Source: Albula goreensis (lineage: Eukaryota > Chordata > Actinopteri > Albuliformes > Albulidae). From it: a stretch of 64,000 nt of DNA. Both the position numbers and the translations under genes were made by a program. The notes below the pieces were generated by a model. That model worked only from the letters and a program-made list of their open reading frames with translations, was not told the origin of the DNA and searched no databases. Positions 12,081 through 24,500 of the stretch are shown here, piece by piece. The DNA is taken from assembly GCA_022829145.1 (NCBI GenBank), contig CM040756.1:676001-740000 (forward strand), written 5' to 3'. The first letter of the stretch is position 1, and every line of letters starts with the position of its first letter.

Positions 12081-14130
12081 CAAGAATCAGTTACGTTTTT
12101 TTGACTGAAGTTAAAAGATCTCTCATATCTGACTATGGGACTGAAATACCTGGGTGGCGTCTAATTAATTCGTTCAAGTCTCTCCTGGCTACAACCACAT
12201 TTTTCATAAGTAAATACACTTGATATATCCCCTTACCGTACTGCTTGATTACGTAGAATTATATTCTCATCTAGTCTCCTGCTTTGTGCAACTATGACGT
12301 TGTTTTTCATGATTTTGGAGAGATGGAGCGGGGACGGGGAGTTCGGCCCAAATCTCTGCGATTTGGCAGAGGGTTGGGGAGGAGACACTACCTTACATTC
12401 TGAATACCTGTTACCCCGGGTGACAAGACGTACAGGCAACAAAGCACGTGTGGAAAATCCTCAATGTGTTAGGGTGTGTATATATGTTGAAGGGATGGGG
12501 TGGAGCAGGATGATAGCATCTCTGTAACAACATATTTAATGAGAATACTGTTGATACTGTTGTGCTATAATTTTAATTAGCTCATTGTACACAGGTGAAG
12601 TACCTGGGAGTGCCTCACCTGAGTGATGCCCCACCAAAGCACATACAGCCACTGTGCCTTCCATCAAGGTGGGGAAAATAGGAAGGAAAAATGCCCAAAC
12701 AAGGAAGGAGTGATAGTGAGAATCAGGTAGTCAGAGTGCTGGGCTCTGAGGGCAGCAGTGTGGAGTAATGGTCAGAGCTTTGACGGCATGTTGCTCAATT
12801 TTTTTTTTTTTTTTGTTTATTTCTTCAATGTAGGGTGAGATGAGCCTTTAAACTCACATATTTTGAACTAACTTCACTGAATATGCATCATGTGCAAAGC
12901 CACAGGGCTAATTTAGTAATTAATGGAACTTATGGAATTATGTGGTCAATAGTGAAGGCTGGAGTGAGCACCAACACTGTGCTTGCATCACCTACTGAAA
13001 AAGGAAAAATGTTCCATCTCCAAACAGATTCTCCACCAGAGGGCGCCAGCACTCTGTAGCTCTGTGCTGAGACTGGACCAAGCCTTGTCCCTTGAGTGGC
13101 ACTGTAGCTGGTGAAGGGGAGCAGTGAGACAGTGTGCCTGAGCTCAGGCATCACGTAAGGCCTCCTCAGGCCAGATTCACTCTGATAAACTTCTCTAAAA
13201 GACAGAGGCAGAGACACCTACTTAGTAGTTCACAGACCTAGCTGGGAAAGTAACATGGCCCTTATTGGCTCAGTAACTTTAACTGAAAAGCACAGCTAGG
13301 TCACATCTGACAAATATATTAGAGTGTATGTGGCGGCAGATGGAAGAGCATGACAATGAATCCACTAACCGTGCTGTACGAACCATGCTGTACTAACCGT
13401 GTTGTGCTAACTGTACCTGTCCGTATTGTGCTAACTGTGCTGTGCTATCTGTGTTGTGCTAACTGTACCTGTCCGTATTGTGCTAACTGTGCTGTGCTAT
13501 CTGTGTTGTGCTAACCGTTGATCTGTCTGGCTGCAGTAAGGCAGTCCAGCATCACTGTGGGGTGTGTGGGTGGCAAATTCAGCTCTCCTCACATTTACCC
13601 ACATGTCTAATAAAAAACGTTAATAATTGTTCAAATAACATTTAGTGTAGTTATTATTTTGGCTTCAAAGACACATTACTGCTAATTCTTTCAAAAATTT
13701 CCTTCTAGCCCAATGCTTCTCCATGACCAAACTGATCAGACTAACACACATATAGAGCTTAGCATAGCCTGTGGAAGTATAAAGTCAATCAGACTGCATA
13801 TCTTTGATTTGTACATTTTTTATTGGTTTTTAATAAATATTTTTTTTAATCAAAAGGCACCCTCCCACCATGACAGCCTCTCATCAACCCCAGCCCCCCC
13901 CCCCAACACATTGCATTACGTCTGTTGTGAAATAGCAGTGACCCCCACATCCTTCACCAGCCCTGTCACTCTGTCTCAGCACAGCCTTCTGTACTCTTTC
14001 CTCCTCTCCCTTCACTGGCTGCCTGTTTCTGGTCACCCCAGGTCTAACACCTTGGAGCTACCAATGGAACTGCTCCCCCATGTCTCCAGTCACCTTTTCA
14101 AACCCTACACTCAAAACAGGCCTCACTCGT
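12081..14130. other. Intergenic DNA without a recognisable gene
   Basis: Between the dcun1d4 promoter region and the mobile-element-like stretch at 14131. It holds a T16 tract at about 12799, a CTCF-like site at 13033, and a short tandem repeat at 13390-13515 (about 2.3 copies of a roughly 54-bp unit with the word GTGCTAACTGT). No frame here looks coding. Confidence 0.5.
13033..13047 (+). promoter_or_regulatory. CTCF core motif match
   Basis: CCACCAGAGGGCGCC fits the core CCASYAGRKGGCRSY at all positions. It lies between dcun1d4 and ociad1, in the same orientation as the matches at 6560 and 15693. Confidence 0.4.
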
Positions 14131-14600
14131 GCCCCTGTGACAGGGTGTACCGATGGCGGAGGACTCAAAGGACAAGGATTGCAGGGATGGGTGCAGATGG
14201 TGACGTTTATTTACAGGTGATTGGTGAAAAACAGTGACATGCAGGAATATATATTTACAAAAAACAAAACTATACCAAAACAGAAAAACAAAAACTAAGG
14301 GGAAAAAGTAATGGACAGTGCACTTGACTAAACCAACAAGGCCCAAGGCACAGAGCCACTCCAGTCCACCTCTCATTCTGTCACACAAGTCCCCAGGACC
14401 TCTAAACCCCCCTGCTTTAAGGGTGTAGCCCTTCCCACCAGGCACCTTCCATTTAAGGAAAAACAACCAACTAGAAATAACAGAAAATAATGAAACCAAA
14501 CACAATAAACATGGCCATGGTAATTACCAACAACATTCAAATGCAAAGCAACAACAAAGGATGTCCTAACAGAAAAATAAACCAACAATACATTCCTAAT
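14131..14600 (-). mobile_element. LTR-like retroelement fragment (tentative)
   Basis: Read on the minus strand, this stretch has AATAAA followed by a segment ending in ACACCCTGTCACAGG, which resembles the end of fish Ty3-type LTRs as I know them. An A-rich, low-complexity section covers 14240-14310 (plus strand). No gag, pol or protease frame is seen and I cannot find target-site duplications, so this is at most a solo or partial copy. Confidence 0.3.
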
Positions 14601-15217
14601 TTATTTTCCCCCCTTAACAAAGATCCAGGTGGATGTTTCCGCTGCTCCCCCCTGCAGAAATGCTCCCTGGTGCCCCCCACTTCCTGTTTGGCAGTGGCTG
14701 GACAAGGTGCACCAGGTAACAATGTTTGTTTTTGCACCTTAGTTTTTAAGTTAGTTAAACTTCGTATGTTTCTAACATAAATGCAATTCAATAAATTTGC
14801 TTTTGTTTTTTTTTTTAACAATATTGCCTATGTTGTTCTTTTATAGTTATGGCCAGCCGCTGTAAAGGACGTCACCACCGCACAGACATGCCTTATTTTA
14901 AATGGGTAAAAGCGGTCTTTCCAAAAGGCGACAGAGATGTTAAATAAAAACAAACACACACACTACTAAAACAGATGACACAAGCATATTAACACACTCT
15001 AATACTGATGGAAAAAAATGTTGCAGAACGTACAGTGTGTGGTGTTTTCGGTGTTTGTGTTGTGCGTCTGTAGTAATGCGAGTCCGTGACAGCCCCATCC
15101 CCCCAAATCAAGCTTTTTGTCACTAATGTTTGTGTTTTTTGTGTAAGCAGCAATTATGAGTATTAATAAAGTTTTTTTAAAATACAAAACAGGATGTGGC
15201 TCTGAAAAGCACAAACC

Positions 15218-15900
15218 CTATTGGGCCAGTTCCTGAACGCGATAGCAGAAGGCTGGTTCTTTGGTTACCCCAGATAACAGTTTTACAGAACAGCCATAAT
15301 CAAACCCAAACCCAGGATAGAGGGGCTGAGTGAATGTGGTCTGGACTCTGTGCAGGAGGGTCATTGTGTCAGAGACGCTGTAGAAGGACAGAGTTCCTGC
15401 CCTGTGATCCAGGTACACTCCTGTTCTGGAGGAGGAGGGCACAGGGATTTTAGTGTCATTATCATTGTGCCAGAAATAGTATCTGGAAGGAGAGCAGAAC
15501 AAACTCCAGGATTTACAATTCCACCCTAGAGTAGAGTCAGCATCTCCTTTCCTGCTGATCTCTTTATATGACACTGCTATATAAACCCCCCCACTCCACT
15601 CAGCCTCCCAGTAACAGCATCCTGACAGACACTCTCTGCACAGCACTTGGGGCCAGCAGTCAAATCTCTCTGGGTGTTTAGGATATGGCTGGCCAGTAGG
15701 GGGCACTCTTCAGTCTGGACCAAAGGCAACCCCAATACCCCAGCACAGTAATTCAGGTCATATGCTGTAGACAGAGCTGTTCTTTTGACTTAAACCTGAC
15801 TCAGTGTCCATGAAAGATCTCAGGGTAATTTTGAAAAGATTAAGGGTGTTGAACCCAGTATAGTGGTGAAATTCCCATAGCGACTAAATAACCCCCATTT
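15218..15900 (-). pseudogene. Degraded PRY-SPRY (B30.2) domain fragment
   Basis: The minus-strand frame from 15706 down to the stop at 15218 matches the fish B30.2 consensus closely: HPERFDCWPQVLCRE, CYWEAEWSGGVYIAVSYK, WNCKSWSLFCS, then GVYLDHRAGTLSFYSVS and the final LYPGF block. Upstream (about 15707-15800) a PRY-like stretch (STAYDLNY) is recognisable but interrupted and out of frame. No RING, B-box, NACHT or other partner domain is near. Such domains end TRIM/fintrim and NLR-type proteins in fish and are highly multiplied in fish genomes. The likely state is a broken copy stranded between dcun1d4 and ociad1; an intact single-exon remnant of a larger gene is less likely. Confidence 0.65.
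15693..15707 (+). promoter_or_regulatory. CTCF core motif match
   Basis: CCAGTAGGGGGCACT fits CCASYAGRKGGCRSY at all positions. It sits at the upstream edge of the intact part of the B30.2 fragment, so it may have been carried in with that copy. Confidence 0.35.
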
Positions 15901-16691
15901 ATGATTGGCTATATACTCCCTACCCTAGATAAGGTATAAATAAATCAACCCGACTGCCACTAGAGGGACACAAAGCCCAACAAACACTACTACCACGTTA
16001 CACATGTATCTGAATTTAGGAATGGGTGAAGACTGGGTAATTCTTCTGGGAGTTTGATCTGGTGAAATTGGTTTATAATACAACTGCAAAATTTCAACAA
16101 AATGAATTTCAAACATCAGCACTGCACACTTGTGCAGGCCCACACACACAGGCTTCACACACAGACCATAATGTTCCACAGTGCAGAATTGTGATGCATA
16201 CCTGTTGCTTTGGAATCCACTGGAGTTACTCAAAGGACTAAAAAACCCACCAAGACTCAGAATGTAGGCACTTGAATCAAATTTGTTACCTAAAATGAAT
16301 CAGGACTCCATCAAAGTTGGCCCCTACAGGCCTAAGACACAATGAGGACACAGAGTGTTGAAACCAATTTGGTTTAATTACAAGTGTTCAGGACAACGGT
16401 GTCACATTTTCATGTTCTGACACTACAAACAAAAACAACCTTGATAACTGTACATAGGAGTCGGTTAAGCACTGATCTGTGACAGATTAAGTCAGAGGGG
16501 GGCATTGTGGCCCCCTGACAGCTGAATCAATCCAATGTTTTTGGGGTACATGGGGGGACCAAAGCCAGCAGGACTCTGTACCAGAGTCATGGATCAAACA
16601 AGAGTTGGGCAAACCCGTCTCAGTGCCAGGCAGCGAAGGACACCATCTTCAGTCCAAAGATCACAGATTATGGATGTCACATTCCAAGTGC

Positions 16692-16697
16692 TTTATT
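16692..16697 (-). terminator. Candidate ociad1 polyadenylation signal
   Basis: TTTATT on the plus strand is AATAAA on the minus strand, about 475 bp past the ociad1 stop. It is the first such hexamer seen downstream of the gene. Weak evidence on its own. Confidence 0.35.
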
Positions 16698-17170
16698 TAT
16701 AATACACAAATACAGTGTGTGTGCATCAACAGGGAAAGACATCATGTGACAACAGATCAGCTAATTCAGCCTCCGGGTTTAACACTAAAAAAACAAAGAC
16801 TCTTACCCTTGAACTGCACGCAATTCTCAAACAAGCAGCAGCAAGTGGTAATGAAATCTGCCTTTCTCATTCTGAGCTCAGCTGCTTTCATTGACTGATC
16901 GTAGCCATGAAACTTTAAAAGAATCTCTATTTTATAATATACTCCTGTGGAGGGTCTGGTTTCAACATGGTGTCTTATCGCAAGGTTTGCCAAACGCTAG
17001 TATGATTTATAAATCTGTGATACAAGCCCCGCCCACACTGGTGTTGGCATGGTGCATTGTTCCGGTCTGCAGCCATGTGCAACGAGTGCATGAATGTGTG
17101 TGTGTGTTACGGGAAAACTCGGTCCCCCTTCAAACACACGCGCGCACACACACACACACACAATACTCCA

Positions 17171-20100
17171 TCATTCCTCCCATGTGTCTCCATAGATGTT
17201 TTTCTTCACTATAAAGGAAGCAGAGTTAAATAATTACACTGTTAATCATGAACTGTATTTCGCTAGTATATACAGGTTTAACTCAAGGCCTGGAGCTTAT
17301 ATTGTCTAGATTTACTAACTCTTTAGATTTCACAACTTCATTTATACCAAAAGTGAACAACAATAGCTCACACAGGCCCCACCCCTAGCCCCGCCCCCAG
17401 GGCAGACTCACCCTCCTTCCTGGGCGTGGCTCTGTCAGGCGAGGGTTTGAGCAGTGTCTCAGCCTTCTGCGTCATGGTGACCCCGTAGTTCTCGCGGTTC
17501 TTGCTGCGCAGCTCCTCATAGGAGATGGTCTTCTTCTTTGGCTTTTCGTCATCCAGGTAGGGTGGGGCTACACAAAGGGGCATATCAATTTATTGTTACT
17601 ATTGTGATATATTTTTCTTCATGAAAACTTAAGTAACACTCCTGTGAACTACACACCAGGAACTAGTTTAGTTGCTTTTCTTTGTCCTTTTCCTAGAGCT
17701 TCTGCATTAACAAACTGATACCCCCAGCACTACTGCACCTTGAGGGATGAAGTCATCGCCTGTTCCTGATGGTGCAGATTCACTGAGGGCGGAGCTAAAG
17801 GGGGCAGGCTGGTAGGTGGAGTCATCCAGTGAAGAGCTGTAAGGAGCAGGCTGGAAGCTAGAGTCATCCAGTGCAGAGCTAAAAGGGGCTGGTTGAAAGG
17901 TAGAGTCACCCAGACCAGAGCCAAAGGGGGCGGGTTCTCCATAGGAATGAGCTGGCCCACGCCGATCAGCTGGAGCCAATGATAGAGGCTCGAAGTCTGA
18001 CTGGCTCCCATCCTCAAACTCGGACTGGTTCTGAGGAGGAAACCTGCACACAGCAGACAGGCACAGAGGTCATTACCCACATCAGCAGGGGAGATCTTCT
18101 TCTGTGTGTCTGCATGCATCTGTGTATGTGAGTGTGTATGTGAGTGTGTGAGAGTGTGTATGTGTGTGTGTGAGTGTATATGTGAGAGTGTGTATGTGTG
18201 TGTGTATGTGAGTGTGTGTGAGTGTGTGTGTGTATGTGAGTGTGTGTGAGTGTGTGTGTGTATGTGAGAGTGTGTATGTGTGTGTGTGTGTGTGAGTGTG
18301 TATGTGTGTATGTGTGTGAGAGTGTGTATGTGTGTGTGTGAGTGTGTGTGTGTGTGTGTGTGTATGTGAGTGTGTGTGAGTGTGTGTGTGTGTGTGTATA
18401 CAGTACTGACCGAGCTGGCAGGTTGTGGTGTTCCCGACGTAGAGCATCTGCCAGAGGTGAATTTTCCAGGTTTTTGAACTTCTTCACACAAGTATCCATG
18501 TAAGAAATCTTTCCTGCCAAATATCCACAAAACCCAGCAACTGGAAACACACACACAGATGTGTTATCAACAATTTTGTTTTTCTCCATGGATTTTTAAA
18601 CTACTACGGCAGCCATTATCTCAAGAGAGCTGAGCTAGGCTACGTAAAGCTTTTCTTTTGCAGCCATATTGAAACTGCAGGGGGCAAAGCTCCAGCTCTT
18701 CCTCACAACCCCCCTAAACACCCGCCCAGCAGCCAGAGCCCTTCCCCATCTCACTCCGCACACCCACAAGCTAGCAGCCGAATCCAGCAAGAGCCTCAAA
18801 GGGCAGGCAAAGGAAGAGCAGCAGCACAACAGACACAAACATCCATCATTACTTTTACTTACAGGCCAGTTTGGGCAGAGAGCCAAACATCCCGGATGCC
18901 GTCAAGACCCCTTTCAGAACAGGAGAGAACGGCAGTTTGAGGAGAGTCAAACATGTGGTGAAAAATAGACTTTCAGTTTCATACTGTTGATTTCTTTGTG
19001 CAGGGAGCTATTCACAGAAACAATTGATGTTTAACTGCTTGCATATGTTAATGTTTCCCCTGGCTAGGGATAGAACCTGCAACCTCAGAGGTGGAAGCCT
19101 GCCACCCAGTGTAAGAGCATGCCAACACTGTTTCCTGATTGGCTGGTAATGGACAGCCATGTTTTATGATTGACTGGAAACTTACCTCTGGAGATGAGTC
19201 CCTGGGTGACGGCCATTCCCACGACAGAAAACGGCAAAGCTGCAAGCAATCGAAATCACGAAAATATTACATGACGTGCACCAGCTGAGATGACTGCACT
19301 TCACATTTTTCCTAGTTTATTTCTATTATTTATTCATTATTCCCATGTTTCTCCACCCCAAAACAAACTTATCAACCTCCTTTGGTGACCCTCTGCCACC
19401 AACTCAAGAGGAGGAAGCCATACACGTCTTCTCTGATTCATGTGACGACTGGCCTGCTTTTCTCTCCACAGTACAGATGTGTCACCTATTGAATTTCGCC
19501 TGTGTTGGAGGAGGAAGTCAGCATACACTCACATACAGTTCACACTGGGGTGGGTGTACCCACTAGAGAGCGCTGACACTCACAGCTGCACCACAATCCT
19601 GTGCTCCTACCTTGTGAACCAACCAGAGGCAAAACTCATTGTTAATGAGCTGTAGTCGTTATTTAAATGGTGCATGTCAATACATTGTGAAATCTTCATT
19701 TAACTGTATCATATTCTTGTTATATTTGACTACCACGAACTGTTGTAACACCGTCCCATTTTTTACTTAGTTAATTTTGATTGTCAGGTTTTTGTAATTT
19801 TGACATGCCTTCAGCTGACTCTCCTGCTTAAACCAATAGGCAGGTGATTCAAACCGTTAGCCGTTAGGTACTCACATCGGTACCAGAAGCTCTCGTTCCC
19901 ACACTCCCGGAAGATCCTTCTCTCCTCCTCCGTGGGGATGTAGTTTAAGCCCAATGGACTCTGCTCAGGGCATGATACCGTAGGTCATGTCAAAATGACA
20001 GCAGCACACACGTCAGGTTCACAAAAACATTGACATTTATTTTCAAATTAGGTGGATGTTTGGCCTCATTCCTAAAATGAGGCGCTTGTGTCAATAGTTA

Positions 20101-20788
20101 CCCTTAAACACAGCGATAGCAGCTACTGGGCTAACGACAATCTGGTAATTACCTACTGGCTGCCAAGATGTATCACAAAGAAATAGTAACGTTAGTGCAC
20201 TCCGACCGGATGAAATATGGACACACTCCCGGCCACCTGAATAGCTGGCTAACCGGAGCCATACAGGTCTGTGAACTACTTCTCCAACTACCTAACGTTA
20301 AATATTGTTTTGGGTAAATCGGGTTTACCGTTTTGATGTCTAGCGAAAAATTAAAGCTCAAGTCAGCCACGCCGGTAAGTAAATAACTCAAGGTGTGATG
20401 TTGGTTGCGTATTGGCTTCCATTATGGGCAATGACTCAAAGTTTAAGTAACACTAGCAAGCTAGCTATCACTAGATAAAATTGTTCATGTAACCCAAAAG
20501 CCATGCTGATTTAGTTTGGCTTGTAGCAAAACCCGAGTACTAGCTAAACGGAAACTAAACACAAACTACCCGTGTTACCTGGCTGGCACAGACTGAAGCG
20601 ACTTAGTTAAATCTTCAGATAGCTAACGGTACCATGATGAAGACCAGCGAACCTTATCACTAGCGACAGCTAACCAGGAAGCTAGGTAAGCACTTAGCTA
20701 AGAAATGCATTAGATAGCTAAATATCATTCTGTGTACCTGGGGAGTCACCCCGTGTTGTTGCGGGAAGCCTGAAGACTCCTGAGACAT
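17171..20788 (-). CDS. ociad1: OCIA domain-containing protein 1
   Basis: Eight coding exons: 20788-20738, 19960-19876, 19239-19186, 18910-18863, 18540-18411, 18043-17739, 17567-17412 and 17208-17171 (TGA at 17173-17171). All have GT-AG ends and consistent phases, giving 288 residues against about 245 in human. The OCIA domain runs from [19 protein letters not shown] (about residue 22) through the two glycine-rich hydrophobic stretches ([26 protein letters not shown]) to [16 protein letters not shown]. The C-terminal motifs [26 protein letters not shown] and YGDTWEE are also as in the human protein. Known role: mitochondrial inner-membrane/endosomal protein linked to respiratory complex assembly and STAT3 signalling. 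The extra length comes mainly from a 16-residue repeat in exon 6. The donor of the fifth exon (GTCAGT) is not the strongest form. Confidence 0.95.
17780..17960 (-). repeat. 16-residue coding repeat inside ociad1 exon 6
   Basis: Four successive units of 48 bp read [42 protein letters not shown] and [11 protein letters not shown]. In the human protein I recall only one such segment (PFSSSMNESAP). The unit at the C-terminal end is the one that matches it, so the others look like local expansions that kept the frame. Confidence 0.85.
18110..18405. repeat. TG-rich microsatellite in an ociad1 intron
   Basis: Close to 290 bp of (TG)n with GAGTG and TATG interruptions fill most of the 367-bp intron between ociad1 exons 18540-18411 and 18043-17739. 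Confidence 0.93.
19055..19150 (-). repeat. tRNA-like (possible SINE head) fragment in ociad1 intron
   Basis: On the minus strand a TGGCATGC word is followed by GAGGTTGCAGGTTCTATCCC, which resembles an RNA polymerase III B box. It lies in the intron between exons 19239-19186 and 18910-18863. No tail or target duplication was recognised, so this may be chance. Confidence 0.3.
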
Positions 20789-23700
20789 GCTTCACGGTGT
20801 GTTATTTAATTTCAGATTGTGCCAAAATCCATTAAATGAAAGGCCAGAGGAGAGAGGCTGCAAATTCTCTCACACTAAAAACACACTTCGCAAATGACCT
20901 TCTTCTTCTTCGTCTTCTTTTCCGGTGCTGAGTGTTACCCAACACTACCGTAATACTGCCACCTAGTGGACACCGTGATCTTCACCTTAACGCTACAGGA
21001 GCCTCTGCACCCTTGCAAGTAATCTAGTGGAGGAAAGAAAAGCCACGACCATATCCATCGCGTCGGCGCTTTACAGGGACCAGTGAGATAGTCACTACAC
21101 CAATTCCAGCAATTTCTCAAAACACATTCGTAAATAACAGCCAGACGATTTAGAAAAAAGAAAAAAGAAAAAAAACACATCTGCAACCCCGGAAGCAGTT
21201 CCTTAGCACCAGACCTAGAACACATTTATTATCATATCACATCCACTAGCTGATCCGAAGTGAGTGGAGGTTTTCACACAGATTTCTGTGTTTGTATTGG
21301 CTGTTGTCGCCAAAGTTTACACTTGTCGCTGCTCACTTTTTAAAATACATACACAATTACCATATGCAGAACTATCAAGCGAGCTATTCGCACTGACAAC
21401 TGGTGTCAGTTAGGTTGCTATCACTAGTAGTGCGTCAATTCTTTTGGGGGTTTTGGTTTACTTCAGCAATATAACTGCCTCTTATAATGAATCATTTACT
21501 ATTCTATTTAATATACTTTACTAGATTAAAACTTTCTTGCTAGTGACTGAGATTAAAAACCTAGTCTCAATGGGGGGTCAACTGCAGTTCTTCCCGTAAA
21601 TAATGCAGGTATATTGGGACTTCTTTTCCTTCACATGGTCACTGTACATACTACTTGAAAGATTAGCACTCCATTCGTTTTAGCTGATCTTGGTTGGAAC
21701 CGTGCACTGAAAAAGATAACTTGTATGCACTAGTCAAAGAAACTCCTGCCTGGACTTGCATGTTTCTGGAATCTCACATATTCAGTAGACAGGCGAGTAG
21801 CTAATTAGAGCTATTTAGCTAGTCACTGCTTTTGGCTGAGAAAAATACATTATTATTTGCAACAAAGAGCTTTTTTCAACCAGAAATCAAGCTTTTATTG
21901 ACCAAACCACCTTTCAGATTTTTTCGGCTGATTGTTAATAAGTAAGAGCTATTGCAAAAACATACAAAACACGATTTTGTCCGATAAATGCATTGCTGAG
22001 AGCCCATGCAGTTTTTCAACAGTGCGCCAGACGCAGACCTTGCTGTATGCAACATGGCGACTGACTGTCAGATCTTCAACAAATCGTGTGGCGGAAGAAT
22101 TGTGGGTGTATCAAATTTGCACCAACTGTAAACGAAAAGAGGCGGTACTCAGAAACGTGAGTTTGACAGCTCCCCTCTCCTATCAGAGACCACGGATCAC
22201 CATGCCGTTAACTGCGCTCCTCCAATCTTGTGGACAGGGAGGAGGGCACCTTAGAAAGACGTCGACTTTTGGCTGTTAAAAAAAGAAAAAGGAACATTCT
22301 AAAATAACGAAGGGAAAATAACGAGGTGGGGGCCGTTGCTTAGTTGTTGCGATTACTCAATTGCTATTATTGTTTGTTATACATTGGAAGTATCAAGTTA
22401 CTGCATACAGCAATTAAAACTGCTGGCTATTTAAAGCTAGCTAAAGCGCACTTTACGGAAGGTAAGAACATTCAGATTTTTGAATCAGTTCGCTAGCAGC
22501 AATCAGTCCATCTAGCATTAGCCAACTAGCAAGAAAAACCAGTCTTTTGAGCTGTAATGTTAGCCTGTTAGCTGGATAGCTCGCTAGCAATAACATTGTT
22601 GACCTGCTTTTATGTAAAAGATTAACATGTCTGCTGTGAGTCGCGATGTGTCAGGAGATAGTTCACGATTTACAGACCTTATTAGCTGGGTAAAATTAAG
22701 AATAGCCAGCCAGTCTCGATAGCTAGCGAGCTAAGCAGTTTGCTATCTAGGTAGACAGCCAGCTAGTTAACATAGCTGGCTACTTGGCTAACTAGTTCGT
22801 TTCTACATAAAGGTAATGGTTGACTGCTAGCTATTACAGCTAAACAGGAAGGAAGGCGTGTATGGCTTGGTTTCCCTTTTTCCGTTATGTCAAATTTGTG
22901 ACAGCTTTATTTCTTGGATAATTGCTAACGTTTAAGATAGATAATGTTGTTAGCCTGCCAGCTGTACCTCAGCTAATTAACTAACGTTAACTGAATCGGT
23001 TTGCTGTAATCACGAGTATATGCAGCTAGCAGATACATGGGTAAATCTAGGTCTCTATTGACATTAGCTAACGTCAGTTTGCTGGTTAGCTGTACAGCTC
23101 GCTTAGTATGGCTAGTTTACCAGGTAATTGTTTGCGGTGGCTAGCTGATTTATGTTTTAATATCTGGGTAGCTAACAGTATTGTAAGTAGGAGTGCTTAA
23201 ACACGTAGCAAGCGTGTTCTAGGCTAGTCTAAGCTTGTTGCTGGCTAGCTGGTTTTTGGCTAACGTGATTTTATTTGGCTATCAGTCTCACACTCGTCCG
23301 ATTCTTGAGTGGTAATTTTTTGGTGTCTGGTTAACAATGTTTACGAAGTATAGCAATCAAAGAGTGTGCTTGCTGGCTTTCCAGTTGACACTCAGTTGAA
23401 CCCCATGCACTTCTTTGCTTCGTTAATTATCTTGTCGACTTCTGTAGATAGCATTACTTTGCTCTGAAATCCTCCTCATTAATATTGTGAGGGGCTATAG
23501 AATGTAAAAGTTTCCAGACAAGCTGTGTCTGTGAGTGTAGAAGTATGGGTGATCGCGATCTCGCAGTTGTGTGGTCACCAAGCCTAAAGCCAGGCAGACA
23601 AAACTACTTGGATACATGTGGATAAGTACCCTACACCATTGTCATTTTGCAGTTCTCTCTCAAATTTGATTCGTATTACCGGTAATGAGCTATCTGCTGA

Positions 23701-24500
23701 ATGTGTTTCATATTGCCAGTGTCAATGACGATTTATGGCAAGTGTATATTTTCCGAGTAACTTTTGCTTCAACGTAAGAGAGAACACATGTATATATACA
23801 TAGTTTGGTGTATTTAACAAGTTGTACAGAAAGTGAAACACTAAGTTGAAAAGAAATTCATACAGCAGAAACCGTTAAGGAAAGTTCATATCGTGGTTTG
23901 TTGACAGAAGGTGAGAATGAGTCATTTTAAAAGTAGCAACCCATGCGTGCTGCATTATCCTCTCTTCAGAGCTGTCATGAAAGTGGTCTTCACTAGAGAC
24001 TAGTATTTTGCCATGTATTAATGAGTGTGTTTAACGAGTGAAAAGAGAAGCAGGATTTCTGCCTATCAGATCCCTCTTGGAGCCATTTACCCAGTTGCAG
24101 TAAAACGTAAAGAGAATATTATTTGAGCAGGTTTAATTTATGTAGGCTTGTTTTTGGAAGCACTTTGTCGTCGCGAGCATGCTACAGCTGAAACTGTATT
24201 TTTTTGTTGAATTCAGTGGTAATCAGTGATATGGCTGACGTATTTAACGTTGAAACATGCTATTGGTGTGTAGTAGCACAGGGCAAGCCTAGATTCTGTA
24301 CCAGAGTGCGTTTTGGAAACATGGGCCTGGCACTGTAAGCTGAGAGATCGCTGGTGAGTTATTCCCGGCGTGGTACAGTACTGTAATTTAAAAACGTATG
24401 TGCTGTGCAGAATGTTCGCCGAAGGAGACAATGGGAGGCTTGTGTTCTGTCGGCGTTGATAACTTTGCCTCCTGATTGCTTCGGGCGGAGAATAATCCAG
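20789..24500. promoter_or_regulatory. Divergent ociad1 / fryl upstream region
   Basis: ociad1 starts leftward at 20788 and fryl runs rightward, so promoters for both should lie here. No convincing coding frame is seen. A donor-like GGAAG/GTAAGA at about 22461, after a non-repetitive stretch, could end a non-coding first fryl exon, but this is a guess. Words such as GCTAGCTA and TTAGCTAAC are very frequent at 20400-20730 and 22400-23260. A CCACCTAGTGG palindrome-like word is at about 20959. Confidence 0.35.

Noticed and set aside
22461-22467. Donor-like GGAAG/GTAAGA as the end of fryl non-coding exon 1
   Set aside because: No independent support; kept only as a remark in the upstream-region entry.
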